From Henningerozyma blattae CBS 6284 (Eukaryota; Ascomycota; Saccharomycetes; Saccharomycetales; Saccharomycetaceae), in contig NC_020185.1 of assembly GCF_000315915.1 (NCBI RefSeq), positions 372,001 to 436,000 on the forward strand: DNA of 64,000 bases, in the 5' to 3' direction. Shown here in pieces: positions 18,299 to 29,803 of the stretch. The position numbers and the translations under genes were made by a program. Each line of letters starts with the position of its first letter. Within the stretch, counting starts at the first letter, position 1. The notes under the pieces were generated by a model. That model was not told the origin of the DNA. It made no database searches and saw nothing but the letters and a program-made list of their open reading frames with translations.

Positions 18299-18880
18299 AT
18301 GTCTAGTGAAAAAAAATATAAAGTGATAATAGTCGGTGGTCCAAGTGCCACTGGGAAATCTACTGTTGCTCAAAACTTAGTGTCTAACTTTGCTAAATAT
18401 GATCATGTTCATTTGGAATATTTAGAAGGTGATGCCTTACATTCACAGGAGAACATTGATAAAATGGCAAAGGGGATACCATTAGAAGATAAAGATAGAT
18501 GGGGTTGGTTGAAGAAAATTGCTATTAAATCCATTGATGTGGCTGAGATGGATAAAGATGTTGAAAAATGTGCTGTTGTAACTTGTTCAAGTTTGAAAAA
18601 AAATATAGAGAATATATTAGAGAAAATAGGTAAAAAGGCAGACTTCTTATTCATCATATTGAATGCATCAAGAGCTGATTTAATGGAGAGAATGAAATAT
18701 AGAGAAGGTCATTTCATGAAAGCTAATATGGTAGATTCACAATTAAGAGATTTGGAATTACCAACAGCAGAAGAGGTCAAAGAAGGGGTTGTTGTTGAAG
18801 AAATTGGTGGAAAATCTGTTGAACAAGTAGATGCTGATGTACTAGCAATTGCAGAGAATTTTTTCGGATTCGATAAATAA
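18299..18880 (+). CDS. Gluconokinase (YDR248C type)
   Basis: This 193-residue P-loop kinase has the same length as S. cerevisiae YDR248C. The Walker A is in VIIVGGPSATGKST (residues about 9-22). The family's DGDxLH-like element appears as LEGDALHSQENIDKMAKGIPLEDKDRWGWL (residues about 41-70), with the conserved PL-x-D-x-DRWGWL substrate loop. FIILNASRADLMERMKYREGHFM near residue 120 is the LID region (R...R..HFM). It phosphorylates D-gluconate to 6-phosphogluconate, feeding the pentose phosphate pathway in the cytosol. The gene lies between ERG10 and a VHS1/SKS1 gene. In S. cerevisiae it is on the YDR side of the duplicated block, so this species appears to have kept the copy on a segment that also carries PHO85 and ERG10. 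Confidence 0.93.
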   Translation: MSSEKKYKVIIVGGPSATGKSTVAQNLVSNFAKYDHVHLEYLEGDALHSQENIDKMAKGIPLEDKDRWGWLKKIAIKSIDVAEMDKDVEKCAVVTCSSLKKNIENILEKIGKKADFLFIILNASRADLMERMKYREGHFMKANMVDSQLRDLELPTAEEVKEGVVVEEIGGKSVEQVDADVLAIAENFFGFDK

Positions 18881-19367
18881 TAAGAGTGAGCCTAACAGAC
18901 TCTCTCCTTAATATAATATATAATATATATTTACTTATATATTTACGTATAAATATAACGCACACAAAGCGCTAATAATTATGATAATATTAATTAAAAT
19001 AATAGATCTCACAAATGCAAAGAATTAAAACTTTGAAAAAAAGAAAACTAATAGCATATGAATGAGTAAAAAAGGTCTAAATAATAAAACTGTTCTAAAT
19101 AGATAATATATATATAAAGTATATCAAAAACAAATAGAGGAAAATAAACTTTGGCGTAAAAGAAAATAAAACATAGAATAAAATGAAAACTAAAAAACTT
19201 GAAATAAAATGTCGATAGTAATAATAAAAATGGGGATAAAAAATGCAGAGTCATAAAGTCGTTATAGTATTGTATGGGAGAATGAAATTGTGTTGTTTGT
19301 GTCTTTCTATTCTTTTATTCTTGTCGTTTTTGTAATGTCATAAGAAGGAAATATATTTTCCACCTTA
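18881..19367. other. Convergent intergenic region gluconokinase / protein kinase
   Basis: About 490 bp of very AT-rich DNA between two converging 3' ends. Tracts such as TATAATATATAATATATATT just after the gluconokinase stop could act as yeast 3'-end positioning elements. No other feature seen. Confidence 0.45.
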
Positions 19368-20828
19368 TTATATTGTAACTAAATAATCATCAATATCAAA
19401 TTTATTATCTGCTAAAGTAGTGGTAGCAGATGGATAAACTTCACTGAAAAATTCGATCTGAGAATTGGTAGTCAATTTGTTCTCTATATCAAACTTTCTT
19501 GCTATATTTAATTTAGGGTTATAATTGCTATCCATATTTGTGTTAGTTTGATTATCATTATCATTTTGATTTTGTTTAGTTGCAGTGTTAATATCAACAT
19601 CAAACTCTTCTAAATTTAAATAATCAATATCCCAATTATTAAGTTGGTTAGCATTACGATGATCAATGCTCATGATACTATCGCCTGGTGTAGATATGCT
19701 TTCGTCATGACTAAAATAATTAAACATATGTTCCTCATCTTCAAGTCTCATTTGATCATGGAAGAGATTATTATTATGATGATTTAAATCTGAAACATTT
19801 TTATCTTGATCCATATCAATGTTTAAATCACGACAATATAATATTGAAATATAAGTATCCATATCTAATCTATCAACTTTTGATAATGGACCTTCTGTGG
19901 TAAACGACTTGATCGTTAACATTTCATCCATGATTTCAGGGATATCAATTCTATAATAAGGATTAACGTTCAATATTTTTAATAATAAATAATTAAAAAT
20001 ATTGGAAATGGGTAAAATTTCTTTTAATAATGTGGATTTTTCCAAATAATATTTGAAATTTTTATCTTCAAGTCTATTTGCTGATAGCCAAGGATTTCTA
20101 TTACATGTTAAATTGATCAACAATATACCTAATGACCAAATATCTCCCTTAGAAGTTGGAATTAAATCCACATTTGTGCCTTTGAAAAATCCAATTCTTT
20201 CTGGAGCCATATAATATGAACTACCAATAAATGCATTTATTGATAAAAAGCTTTCATTTGTTGATAAACCAAAATCACATAAAAATATATTAAATTTTGA
20301 ATCTAATAAAATATTTTCTGGTTTAATATCACAATGGAAGATGCCTTCTTCATGGCAATGGAAAATTGCCGAACATAATTGTATAAAGACCTTCTTAATC
20401 AATAAGCCATTGCTACTTAATTTATTATCCATGACAATGGCATTGTAAAGATCATTTGGATAATAATCCATGACAATAAATAAGGCATGTGGGGAATCGA
20501 AAACAGTATGTATTGTAACGATGTTTGAATGAGAATGAACCTTTAATTGATTTGATATTTCTTTCAAATAAGGTTGTTTAACAAACTCTTCATTTTTCAA
20601 ATTTTTAATCTCACCTAAATCTAAACTTTCTAAAGTCAACTTATTTTGAAAGATTGTAAAATACTCAAATAAAAGAGTTTTTAAATTCAAATTGTCTTGC
20701 TTACCAATGATTTTAATTGCATATTTCTTATCATTTATCGAATTAATTGCTGATATTATAAGCCCAAAAGTACCTGAGCCAATTTGATCTTCTAATCTAT
20801 AATTATTTATCTGACAACCACTCCACAT
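19368..20828 (-). CDS. VHS1: Ser/Thr protein kinase of the Vhs1/Sks1 family
   Basis: From the ATG at 20828 the protein has 486 residues and starts MWSGCQINNYRLEDQIGSGTFG. An ATG 17 codons upstream (20879) would add a hydrophobic stretch (LFIFILQFFFISIV) unlike the family, so I prefer the inner start. Kinase motifs are the Gly loop GSGTFG, YAIKI (catalytic Lys), HCDIKPENIL, DFGLS and APERIG. The C-terminal 160 residues are Asn/Asp-rich and non-catalytic. In S. cerevisiae Vhs1 was found as a suppressor of Sit4/Hal3 loss and Sks1 acts in low-glucose adaptation and pseudohyphal growth. The gene lies next to gluconokinase as VHS1 does, but SKS1 occupies the same place on the other track. The symbol stands for the pair. 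Confidence 0.85.
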   Translation of the reverse strand: MWSGCQINNYRLEDQIGSGTFGLIISAINSINDKKYAIKIIGKQDNLNLKTLLFEYFTIFQNKLTLESLDLGEIKNLKNEEFVKQPYLKEISNQLKVHSHSNIVTIHTVFDSPHALFIVMDYYPNDLYNAIVMDNKLSSNGLLIKKVFIQLCSAIFHCHEEGIFHCDIKPENILLDSKFNIFLCDFGLSTNESFLSINAFIGSSYYMAPERIGFFKGTNVDLIPTSKGDIWSLGILLINLTCNRNPWLSANRLEDKNFKYYLEKSTLLKEILPISNIFNYLLLKILNVNPYYRIDIPEIMDEMLTIKSFTTEGPLSKVDRLDMDTYISILYCRDLNIDMDQDKNVSDLNHHNNNLFHDQMRLEDEEHMFNYFSHDESISTPGDSIMSIDHRNANQLNNWDIDYLNLEEFDVDINTATKQNQNDNDNQTNTNMDSNYNPKLNIARKFDIENKLTTNSQIEFFSEVYPSATTTLADNKFDIDDYLVTI

Positions 20829-23800
20829 CTTCTTCACAATAGAAATGAAAAAAAATTGTAAAATAAAAATAAAAAGCAATATCTAACCAGCGCTATCTGT
20901 AAAACTATCTTTCAAGGTGTGTAACCTATATTACTTTTATAGTCTAGTTTATTCTAAAATTTTTTTTAATTTCTTTTTATTATTTGTGTTCTATAATTGT
21001 TGTAAATTATCAGTTGATTTACTCTTTAAAGAATGCTGGAGAATATTTTAGAGATTCTTGTAGCAAGTATCAATGCAGTGTTATATTTATATAGCGGTAA
21101 TGAGAACGCTTTATCAATTAATACCTTGATTTGATGTGTCACGGTAATGTAAGGTTGGAAATAGAGATAACCACCACAAGAATAAATTCAGTGACAAAAA
21201 TAATCGATGCCCTTAAAAGAAAAAAATATCAACAATAGCAATACAAACGAGAATAAACGAAGGAAAGCACCAAGAAAATATTAACAGTAGTAGAAATAGT
21301 AATAAATAAGATGCATTAAAAATGCATGCAATTCTTAAATAAATGAATGCCTACCGACCTACTCCATATTTTGGAATATTTTGACTAGTGCAGGTATAAA
21401 AGATAAATGAAACACGAATAGCTCATTACTACGCCTGTCAAATAGATTCAAGCACAACATAACGTTATCGATCGTGATACCTATATGTTTAAGATTTCTC
21501 TCTTGCAAATAATGGTGAAATCTTTATGTTGTGCACTACTTGCTTTCCATTACCCCTATCGCAGAACTGTAAAAGAATACCGTTCCCTTCGTGGAGGTAA
21601 TAAAAAGAAAAAAAAATCAACAAGAGCAAATATCCTATAGGGAACCAAAATTCTAATGCCTAAATCGAAGCCTCATCATTTGAACTCCACTAATATCCAA
21701 ACTAAGGTACAAATTGATTGATCCTTTCCCACTAAAAATCTATAGCCGACTGAATTAGACAAGGACTAAATATAACGTGTTAATGATAGTAAACAGTAGT
21801 TACTCAATAATGAATAATAATAGTTTCCCGGAATATGAGACGTTTGGCAATACATGGTCAAAGTTATTAATTAGTATGTACCATAGAGTTTCATCACCTA
21901 TATAGTCAAATCGGGCTTATACTTGCTAGAATCGGTACTTTAGCCACTTTAGCCACTTTAGCCAAACTAAACTAGCCCCATTTGCCTAAAACGAAATCTC
22001 AAAAAATGACGTTCCAAATGACCGTATACTCAATAGTAGTTCGCACTAAACACCACTGGAGGACTACAGCAAGTCGATTTGATGTGCCAAGGAACCAAGA
22101 ATAACGAAATGTTTCTCAATGTTTAAACTCCCATTAAGCTACTAATCGCTCGAAGATAAAAAAATATTTATCCAAAGTGGAACTATACCGGTGGTATTAA
22201 TCAACTCAAGAAAATTGCGTTGTTTTTACCTATTTTTATGGATCCATGGAATCTTAGCTAAAATAGCTCAACTTGGATATGATTATGAATGTAAATATGT
22301 ACGACCCCATATTATATGGAAATATTTCGAGACATAATGAAGAAAAGAAAATGACAAACCTTTTTTCAGCCAGCCCAAACTTTAGACCGTTTTATGACAT
22401 TTGAATCTTCCTCTAAAGGATATTGTTTTTTTAATCGAAGTACCATCTGCAATATTTTCTTCTCTTTTTTTCAGTTGTTATTGTTACTGTAGAATTCAAC
22501 GAATATGAGACGTCAAATAGTCAAATGGCGTAGTCTGATAACAAAACATGGCCCATACGGGAAACATCAAAAATGACGGCACAGAGGGTTGTCAACAGAA
22601 CAAAGATGGCAAATATATTTTCCTATAAGTCCATTTCAGAAATGAGTATCTCTTTAAGATTTTTCTGTTCCTTGGAACGGAAAAGCTTTTCAGAAAATTT
22701 CAAGCCATTTTCCACCAGATAAGGCTCAGTTGATAGTCTAATTAATCCGAGGATATCCTAAAGAAGAGAGTATTTGTTAAACGACAAATGGATAGCATCA
22801 GACAGAGCACGGCTATTGGCATGTACGACGTAGTAAAACTTAATAGCCCATGTAGAGTCTTACGATGAGCATGCCATCGTCTTACCACCTAGAATATTGG
22901 TCGAACGGCTTGGCATAGCCGTATTTGTTTCACTTGTTAATATCAGGTCGTATATGTAAGATGTATGAGTTATACCTCATAAGATTAAAAATGGTATTTA
23001 AATTTTTTTTTTAAATTTTTTATTGAAAAGCTTGCTATGAGATTAATCATTGGAAAGACAAAGAGTGGGAGAATAAATTGAGATCGGTCCTTACGGGAAC
23101 AGAAGGGCTAATTCTAAAAATAGTATAATTTACTAGCTGTAGTCGTATAAAACATTCACGTTTACAAAACCTATTATTATCGGGCCAAATAGTTGAATTT
23201 AGTCTGTCATTACTTAGAAGTATGTTTTTTACATAAGTAGTATAATCTATAAGAAATTACATATTGTTATTATTACATCTTTCTCGGTTGATGACGTTAT
23301 TCCGAGAAAGTTAATCAAATTGTCGTTGATGTATCCTAGACAACTGAAAAGTCTGACTCTGCATGATGTAGAGAGATCTATGCTAAAAAATTGTTTGAAA
23401 CTTAACTATATATCGGCCGTAGCATTTGTGTCATTTCTAGAGCCAATGATTTCAGGATTATCTGTTGATGTCTAACAATAATTCAATTGCTTGTTGTTCT
23501 CATTCAAATCTAGGTGTTGAATAACATTTTAGTTATCATTCTTGCCTTCTTTCTTACTGTCGTTCTGATGGATGGCCCTGGAATTCCTGTGCAAAAATTT
23601 CTGCGCCGTCTGCTGGATCTTCATTTATATTCATTGAGTTTTCGTGGTCATCCTTCACTTCTTCCTCTTCCGTATTTATCTTTTCTATTAGGTTCTCATG
23701 CACACTTGTGATGTGCACTGATGATTGTATTTCCATTTTCAGCTCGTTTTTTTGGACATTTTTTTATGTCGTATATCGGTTTTTTCGTTGCCTGTTTTGA

Positions 23801-24376
23801 TTTTTTTTGAGCCACAGCTTCAGTTTTCAAACCACAACCTCGATTTCCTTGACAGTTAATTGAGATATTGCCTGCAACATTTTCAAAAGCAAGTCTACAG
23901 CATCATCTCTTGAATCTCGAACTTTATTTTCCTAGCCATAACCATGTGTGTTTCATTAATAGTATTTTACGTTTTAGAAACTTTAAGGGAATACACTAAT
24001 ATTGTTCCATAAGTCGGTCTTTAAACCTATGAGATCTTAAAGATTGGTTAGATCTGGGTAGTGTAAATTACTAATTTTTGTATTTGAAAAATATTATGTA
24101 AAATACTGTACCTTCCCCAAAACAGAGCTAGAAGAGAGCATCTTGGTGTACGTACAATACTAGATCCTTCAATGTATGTATTTAAGTTTTGTTCTATTCA
24201 GTACTTCACTTTCAAATTCAACCTGTTCCTTAATTTGATGTCGCCATATTAGATACATTATCTCTCTTGCTATAAGCTTAACTAACCATTTGTAGGATAA
24301 AAAATGCTTACTTTTCAACATCAATATAATGCACAAGATTTAACATTTCTAACGCGAAAATATATCATAAAACAGT
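20829..24376. other. 3.5-kb gene desert between the kinase and SWI1
   Basis: No intact gene was found. The left part is the kinase promoter. Visible landmarks are a triplicated TTTAGCCAC near 21940-21965, a group of three inverted repeats at 22811-22922 (separate finding), and a patch with fragmented coding character on the minus strand at 23554-23939. S. cerevisiae genes that once lay between VHS1/SKS1 and the next markers (TRS23, RMI1, MET12 and others) are not recognisable. Both flanking genes are transcribed leftward, and SWI1 is not a neighbour of this kinase in S. cerevisiae, so the desert coincides with a change of synteny. Confidence 0.6.
23554..23939 (-). pseudogene. Possible decayed gene fragment (unidentified)
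   Basis: On the minus strand three short frames that shift into one another look more protein-like than chance. In order they are DDAVDLLLKMLQAISQLTV (ends at a stop), TEAVAQKKSKQATKKPIYD in another frame, and a 60-residue piece containing VHENLIEKINTEEEEVKDD. Joined, they would form an amphipathic, then basic, then acidic protein, but stops and frame changes break it. I do not recognise a family. It could be a relic of a gene lost after duplication, or simply chance frames in less AT-rich DNA. Confidence 0.22.
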
Positions 24377-27071
24377 TTACATGCTGGTAGTGGCATGTTC
24401 CCCATCAGTTATATTTCTTTCCGGACAAGGTTCTTCTTCTAAATTAACAGTGTTTTGTATTTCAACTTCATTTTCCTTTTCCACTTCATTTTCCTTTTCT
24501 ACTTTTTCTTTTCCCCCCTCATTTTCTAGTTCTTCTCCTTCTCCTTCTTCTCCTTCTTCTTCTTCTTCCTCTTCTTCCTCTTCTTTCTTTTCTTCTCCTT
24601 CCTCTTTCTTTTCTATCACCTGCTCTTGTTCTTGCTGTTGTTCTGGTTCTGGTTCTTGCTGCTGTTGCTGTTGTTCGTGTTCTTCCTCTTTCTCTTCCTC
24701 CATTCCCTCTTCTTCCTCCATTCCCTCTTCTTCCTCCATTCCCTCTTCTTCCTCCATTCCCTCTTCTTCCTCTTTATCCTCTTCCTCTTCTTCCACGTCC
24801 ATGCCCTCTTCTACTTTTTCTTCATTATTTGCAGTTCCATTATCAACTGCACTGATATTCTCTTCTGTTTTAGTATTTTTTGTAGTATTAGTGGTAGTAA
24901 TAAATTGTTCTTTATTGTTGCAAACAAAATCAAGTATGAAATTTCTTAAGAAAAATAGTCTACGAGTTTGGTTAGCAATATTGACATCAGTTTGTGGATT
25001 AGTTAAAACACTAATGCATTGTGCTTCAGTTGGTAATAAGCCAGTAATCTCAATAATCGTCTTAAATGTTTTAAATTTTTCATAATTATTTTCGGCCTCA
25101 GTCTTTTTATCCTGATTAGTAAATTCAATACTCTTCTCAATTAAAAGACATATTAATTCTAATAACGATGAGCTAATTGATGCAAATATTATTTTCAAGT
25201 CTTTTAAACTTTGATCTGTATGAATACTAATTTTATTTAGTGCATCACTTAATCGCTTAGCATTACAACCAATATTTTCTTCACAATTCAACCAAATTAA
25301 TGGTAAATTTTTCACATCATATTCGAATTCAACTTCTCGTTTTTCATTTTTATTTCTTTGTGAAGTATCATAATGGTCTTTGTTTCTTGGATTTTTCATA
25401 TCTTGTATTTTTTTAAAATCCAAATTTCCTAATAAAGTTATTAAACATACCAAACTTTGTGATATAGTGGGAGCCATAACCTCGATGATTGATGGCATAG
25501 TATTTACCTGCATAAATGGAATAGCTGATATTAAAAATGAAAATATATCCGTTAATAATTTAGTTCTATTACCATTATTATAAATGTTCATCAATTGAAC
25601 AATGATTTCATTATTTTCACTTTTATTATAATAATCCCAATCAATAATTAAATTCATAAAAACTTTTCTATTAGGTGATTCTAATGACAATAATTTAGCC
25701 AATACGTCAATACCAAAAGTTTGATATTTGCCTAATTCTAAAGGATATTCCGAATATGTCAAATGATCAGAGCCTAGACTATTTGCAAAAGGCTTGGGTT
25801 CACCAAAACTAATAATTAATAATAAAATTAAAAAGAAATCAATTTTAGAGTCAATAGCCAAGTTATGTGATACGTTACTCAAACTAATAATAATATCCTT
25901 CTTTAAATTAAAACATTTCCTCGTAAAAATCAATTTCTCTGAATTAATAAAAATAAGCCATAGAATATCAGAAAGAAACCTTTTGTAGTATATATTCTTA
26001 CTGATAAGTAGAGCATTGTTATCCGAAAAGGTCAGATTTCTAATTATCATACTAATCATTGATAATTGGTCAACTGATAAAACTCTCGAGTCCTCGGCAT
26101 CTCTTGTATTTACCTTGGTAAATGGTGAACCTATTTCATCTCTGATGGATTTTAAGGACTGCATGTAGGATGGAGTATATAAATTAGATGGTATTTGATT
26201 AATTTTCTTTCTGACGGGTTTAGGGATAAAAGACCACTTTTTAGGATAATCATGGAAGTTAGATGTGTAGTTCGTATTATTAGGGTTATGATCTTCATCT
26301 TCATTGTACACCTCTTCGTCGTCAATAACTACTTCTACATCGTTTAATAATGGTGTTTGTACGGGAGTTAGCATTGGAGGAACTTGTTCGATATCATTAC
26401 CAGTTAAAGAATCGACTTTAATTTTAATATTTTCATTTTCTTGTTGAGTATAATTAATGGAATCTAAATAATTTTCAAATATTTGATTCATATTATCGTT
26501 GACTTTGTTATAAGGAGTAAAATTGTCATTTAAATGATTATTAATATCAGTTTCATACTCAGTACAATATTTAGTATTCAACTTCGCGGATCTTGAGTTA
26601 ATATTATACGAATCGATAATATTAGAAATGGTATCAAGACCTAATAAACATAAGGCGTCAAGTAAGTAAGTACAATCTGTTAAATTAAATTTATATTTAG
26701 AATCAGAAGTTATGATTAAAAGGGTGTTTAATGCGGTCGAAATTTCACCTAAACTATTGGATTCTAGTGCAATGGATAAATTTTTCTGATTAACTGTACC
26801 AAGTTCAGGAGTAAATAAAAATATAGGTTTAGTAGAATCAATTTTTTCACCTATTTGAGAAACATAATTCAAATCATAACCTAAAATGTTTTGAATTGGT
26901 CTATTAGTTGGTTTATAATTTCTAATAGTTGATCTTTCATAAACTTTTGGTAATTTAGCATATTCTTGTTGATATTTTTGTCTCATTAATTCATGTTGTT
27001 TCTTAACCTTCTCTTGCATTAATTTTTTCTGTTGTTCTTGAAATTGTTGTTGTTGTGACTGTTGTAATTGT

Positions 27072-27147
<76 letters not shown>

Positions 27148-28652
27148 CTAATAACTGTTGTTGTTCTAATTCAAGTTCTTTCTTAGTTTTTTTTGGCTTC
27201 GTTTTACGTAGTTTCTTGGTTGGTTTAATAACACCCTTGCCTTTAGAGACGGACTTATTCGAAAGAGATGGTTCAATAGCAAAGGAAGATGGAGTTTGAA
27301 CTGAGTCTGATTGATTTAAACTTTGTTTTGGCTTTGACTTGACTCGAGCTTTTTGCTTAGGCTTTTGCTGTGGTTGAATGAGAGGTTGTTGTGTTAATTG
27401 TTGTGGATGTGATTGAGATTGTGGTGTTTTCTTTTGCAGCTGTTGCTGTTGAAAAGGGAGTTGTTGTTGTTGTTGTTGCTGCTGTTGTTGTACACTATTG
27501 GGTGGTAGTTGGTGTTGTAGTTGCATCTGTTGTTGAAGTTGTTGGAATTGTGGTGATTGGTTTTGGCTTAATGACTTCTGTTGTTGAGTCATTAATGGAG
27601 TATTATTTGTTATCGGCACAGCATTGCTGACCGCAGGGGAAGAAACATTAGATGCATTGGTGTTGTTTGTATTCGTAGGAACTGTAGTATTATTTTCATT
27701 GGAATTATTATGAGAAGATGGTACAGAGTTATTATTGTTATTAAATACTTGATATTTTTTTAAGATTTCTTGGAAAAATTGCTGTAGGAACACTTTTTTA
27801 GCTTGTGTTTCTTTGACACCATCTGGTGAAAGTATAAATTTTTCATATGGGGCTAAAAACTTATAATAAATGCCAATTAATCTTTGAAGGTCATTAATTT
27901 GTAGTTTATTGGCAATTAAAGCCCATTGTTGGTTACTGGAAACGTTCTCGCAGCCCCCTAATTTTTGAACAAACATAAATAAGATAAATAAATTAATTTT
28001 TCTATTTTGAATTTCAGGTATACGTTGTAAAAAAATATTATTTCTCTTACAATTTTCAATTAATGATTTCATAAATAATTCATATTGTTTACTGCTCAAT
28101 TCAGCAGAAATTCTATGTTGCAGTTCAGGATTAACGCTTTGTAATATATTTGCAGGAGTTAATCCGCTATGAGAAGATACAGTACTGTTATTGATATTAT
28201 TAGCAATATTGGCGTTGCTATTAGAAGTTGCCGATCCAGGAGTGGGTACGGATCCTTGGCCTAGAGTTGAATTAGGGTTACTAACGTTAGGGGTTCCCGA
28301 TTGAGAGATATTTCTATTCATTACAGCCTGTACTAATTGTGGAGATTGTGAATGGGACTGAGATTGAGTAGTATTCTGGGTTAAACTTGAATTTAGATTC
28401 GTATTTGGATTTGAGTTTTGTTTTTGCGATTGAGGTTGTCTAGAGCCTTGGCGTTGTTGAGGTTGGACGGCTTGGAAACTATGTTGTTGCTGATTCATTT
28501 GTTGTTGATGTTGTTGTTGTTGCTGCTGCTGCTGCTGTTGTTGTTGTTGCTGTTGTTGTTGGTACTGTTGCTGGAATTGCTGCTGTTGTTGTTGTTTATG
28601 CATTTGACGCTGTTGTTGTGGTTGGGGTTGGGGTTGTGGCTGTGGCTGTGGC

Positions 28653-28703
<51 letters not shown>

Positions 28704-29803
28704 CTATGCTGCAAAGCAGCAAATACAGCAGCTCTATCAGCAAATACATCAGTAGATCTATCAACATGGTTATTGTCTTGGGTTAAGTTTGGATTATTTA
28801 AATTGTAAGTGCTAACGTTTTTCTGGTTAGAAGTATTTATATTGTTAACCACTGGAGATTGGTAGTTAAAGGAAGGAGACATGGCTTTAGTACCTGTATT
28901 ATTTGCATTAGTGCTATTGTTACGGGATAAATTATTATTGTTATTGGTGTTAATAGAATTATTAGTGGTAGTACTATTCTTGTTAGTATTATTTGAAGTA
29001 GAAGGATACACATTTTGAGTGGTTGTTTGCGATAAAATCTGTTGTGGTGTTGCAGAAGCAGAGTTTCTTGAAGTTGTATTTCCAAAATTTCCACCGCTGG
29101 CATTGTTATTTAGATTTGAGTTCATATTTTGGCCAGGCGTTAAGATGGCATGCGCATTGATATCTGCAGGAGTTCCGCTTGTATTATTATTTAACATGTT
29201 TGAATTAGTATTGCTCACTGTAGGATCATTAAATTGTTGATTTGAAGTGTTCGTGGGTGAAAATATATCTTGAGGAGACATAGAAAATGAAGGTACATTG
29301 CGATTGGCACTTGCAGTGTTACTAATATTTCCATTATTATTATTATTGTTATTATTATGATTATTATTACTATTACTGTTGTTATTAGTTGGGAAGGTAT
29401 TAAGTCCTATATTATTGTTCATAATAGGGGTGGTACTATTATTGTTGTTGCTAGCAATTGATTTCCTTGCTAAAATTGCTTGTGGCGAAAGAGGCAGGTT
29501 ATTGCTATTAATAGGAGCACTTGAACCAATTGGGCCGCCTGTACTATTATTCCTTGAAAAGTCAAAGGGAGAAGCTACTTGAGACATCGGATTATTATTA
29601 TTAATATTATTGTTATTATTCATAAAATTTCCTGGAGATTGGCCCTGATTTATCATGTTGTTGTTATTATTTTGATTCAGAGGATCGTTAAACCCAGCAG
29701 CACCGTAGAGGTTTGAAAAGTCATCTGAATTACCATTGGTGTTATTATTATTGCTGTTAGGACTAAACAAGTCATCATTTATATCGTTATTTAGAAAGTC
29801 CAT
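24377..29803 (-). CDS. SWI1: SWI/SNF chromatin-remodelling subunit Swi1 (ARID protein)
   Basis: At 1808 residues this is much longer than S. cerevisiae Swi1 (about 1314). The start MDFLNND and an Asn-rich N-terminus with SPQAILARKSI match the known protein. Long Gln runs follow at about residues 370-440. The ARID DNA-binding domain lies near residues 565-665 (KQYELFMKSLIENCKRNN, INLFILFMFVQKLGG, IYYKFLAPYEKF). Further Gln-rich segments come next, and then the conserved C-terminal region (LPKVYERSTIRNYKPTNR, PIFLFTPELG, NTRDAEDSRVLSVDQLSM, ISFGEPKPF). The last 165 residues or so are a Glu-rich extension I do not know from S. cerevisiae. The protein is a nuclear subunit of the ATP-dependent remodeller, and its Asn-rich region underlies the [SWI+] prion in S. 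cerevisiae. Its neighbours and orientation differ from YPL016W, indicating rearrangement. Confidence 0.95.
24701..24772 (-). repeat. Four tandem 18-bp units encoding Met-Glu4-Gly in the SWI1 tail
   Basis: The plus-strand unit cattccctcttcttcctc is repeated exactly four times (24701-24718, 24719-24736, 24737-24754, 24755-24772). It encodes EEEEGM six-residue repeats. Perfect identity indicates recent expansion. It lies within a longer Glu-coding region (about 24480-24880) that also contains shorter GAA/GAG runs. Confidence 0.93.
27056..27150 (-). repeat. Poly-Gln coding tract in SWI1
   Basis: Near-continuous CAG/CAA codons (plus strand tgctgt/ttgctg), interrupted by one Lys codon, encode a Gln run at about residue 890-920. 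Alternating codons suggest moderate age. The length is likely polymorphic. Confidence 0.9.
28494..28705 (-). repeat. Poly-Gln coding tracts with a Gln-Pro stretch in SWI1
   Basis: Two Gln tracts (about 28505-28560 and 28652-28702) flank a (Gln-Pro)n stretch at about 28618-28650. The right-hand tract is almost pure CAA (plus strand ttg), the most slippage-prone pattern. It lies upstream of the ARID domain in the prion-like N-terminal region. Confidence 0.9.

Noticed and set aside
20829..20879. Upstream ATG of the VHS1-type kinase
   Set aside because: It would add a hydrophobic 17-residue leader to a soluble kinase; the inner ATG matches the family start.
24381..25085. Ser-rich 234-codon plus-strand frame opposite SWI1
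   Set aside because: It mirrors the Glu-coding tail (GAA/GAG read as TTC/CTC and shifted to TCT/TCC); no independent domain.
28418..28786. Poly-Leu frame opposite the SWI1 Gln tracts
   Set aside because: It is the antisense reading of CAG/CAA repeats.
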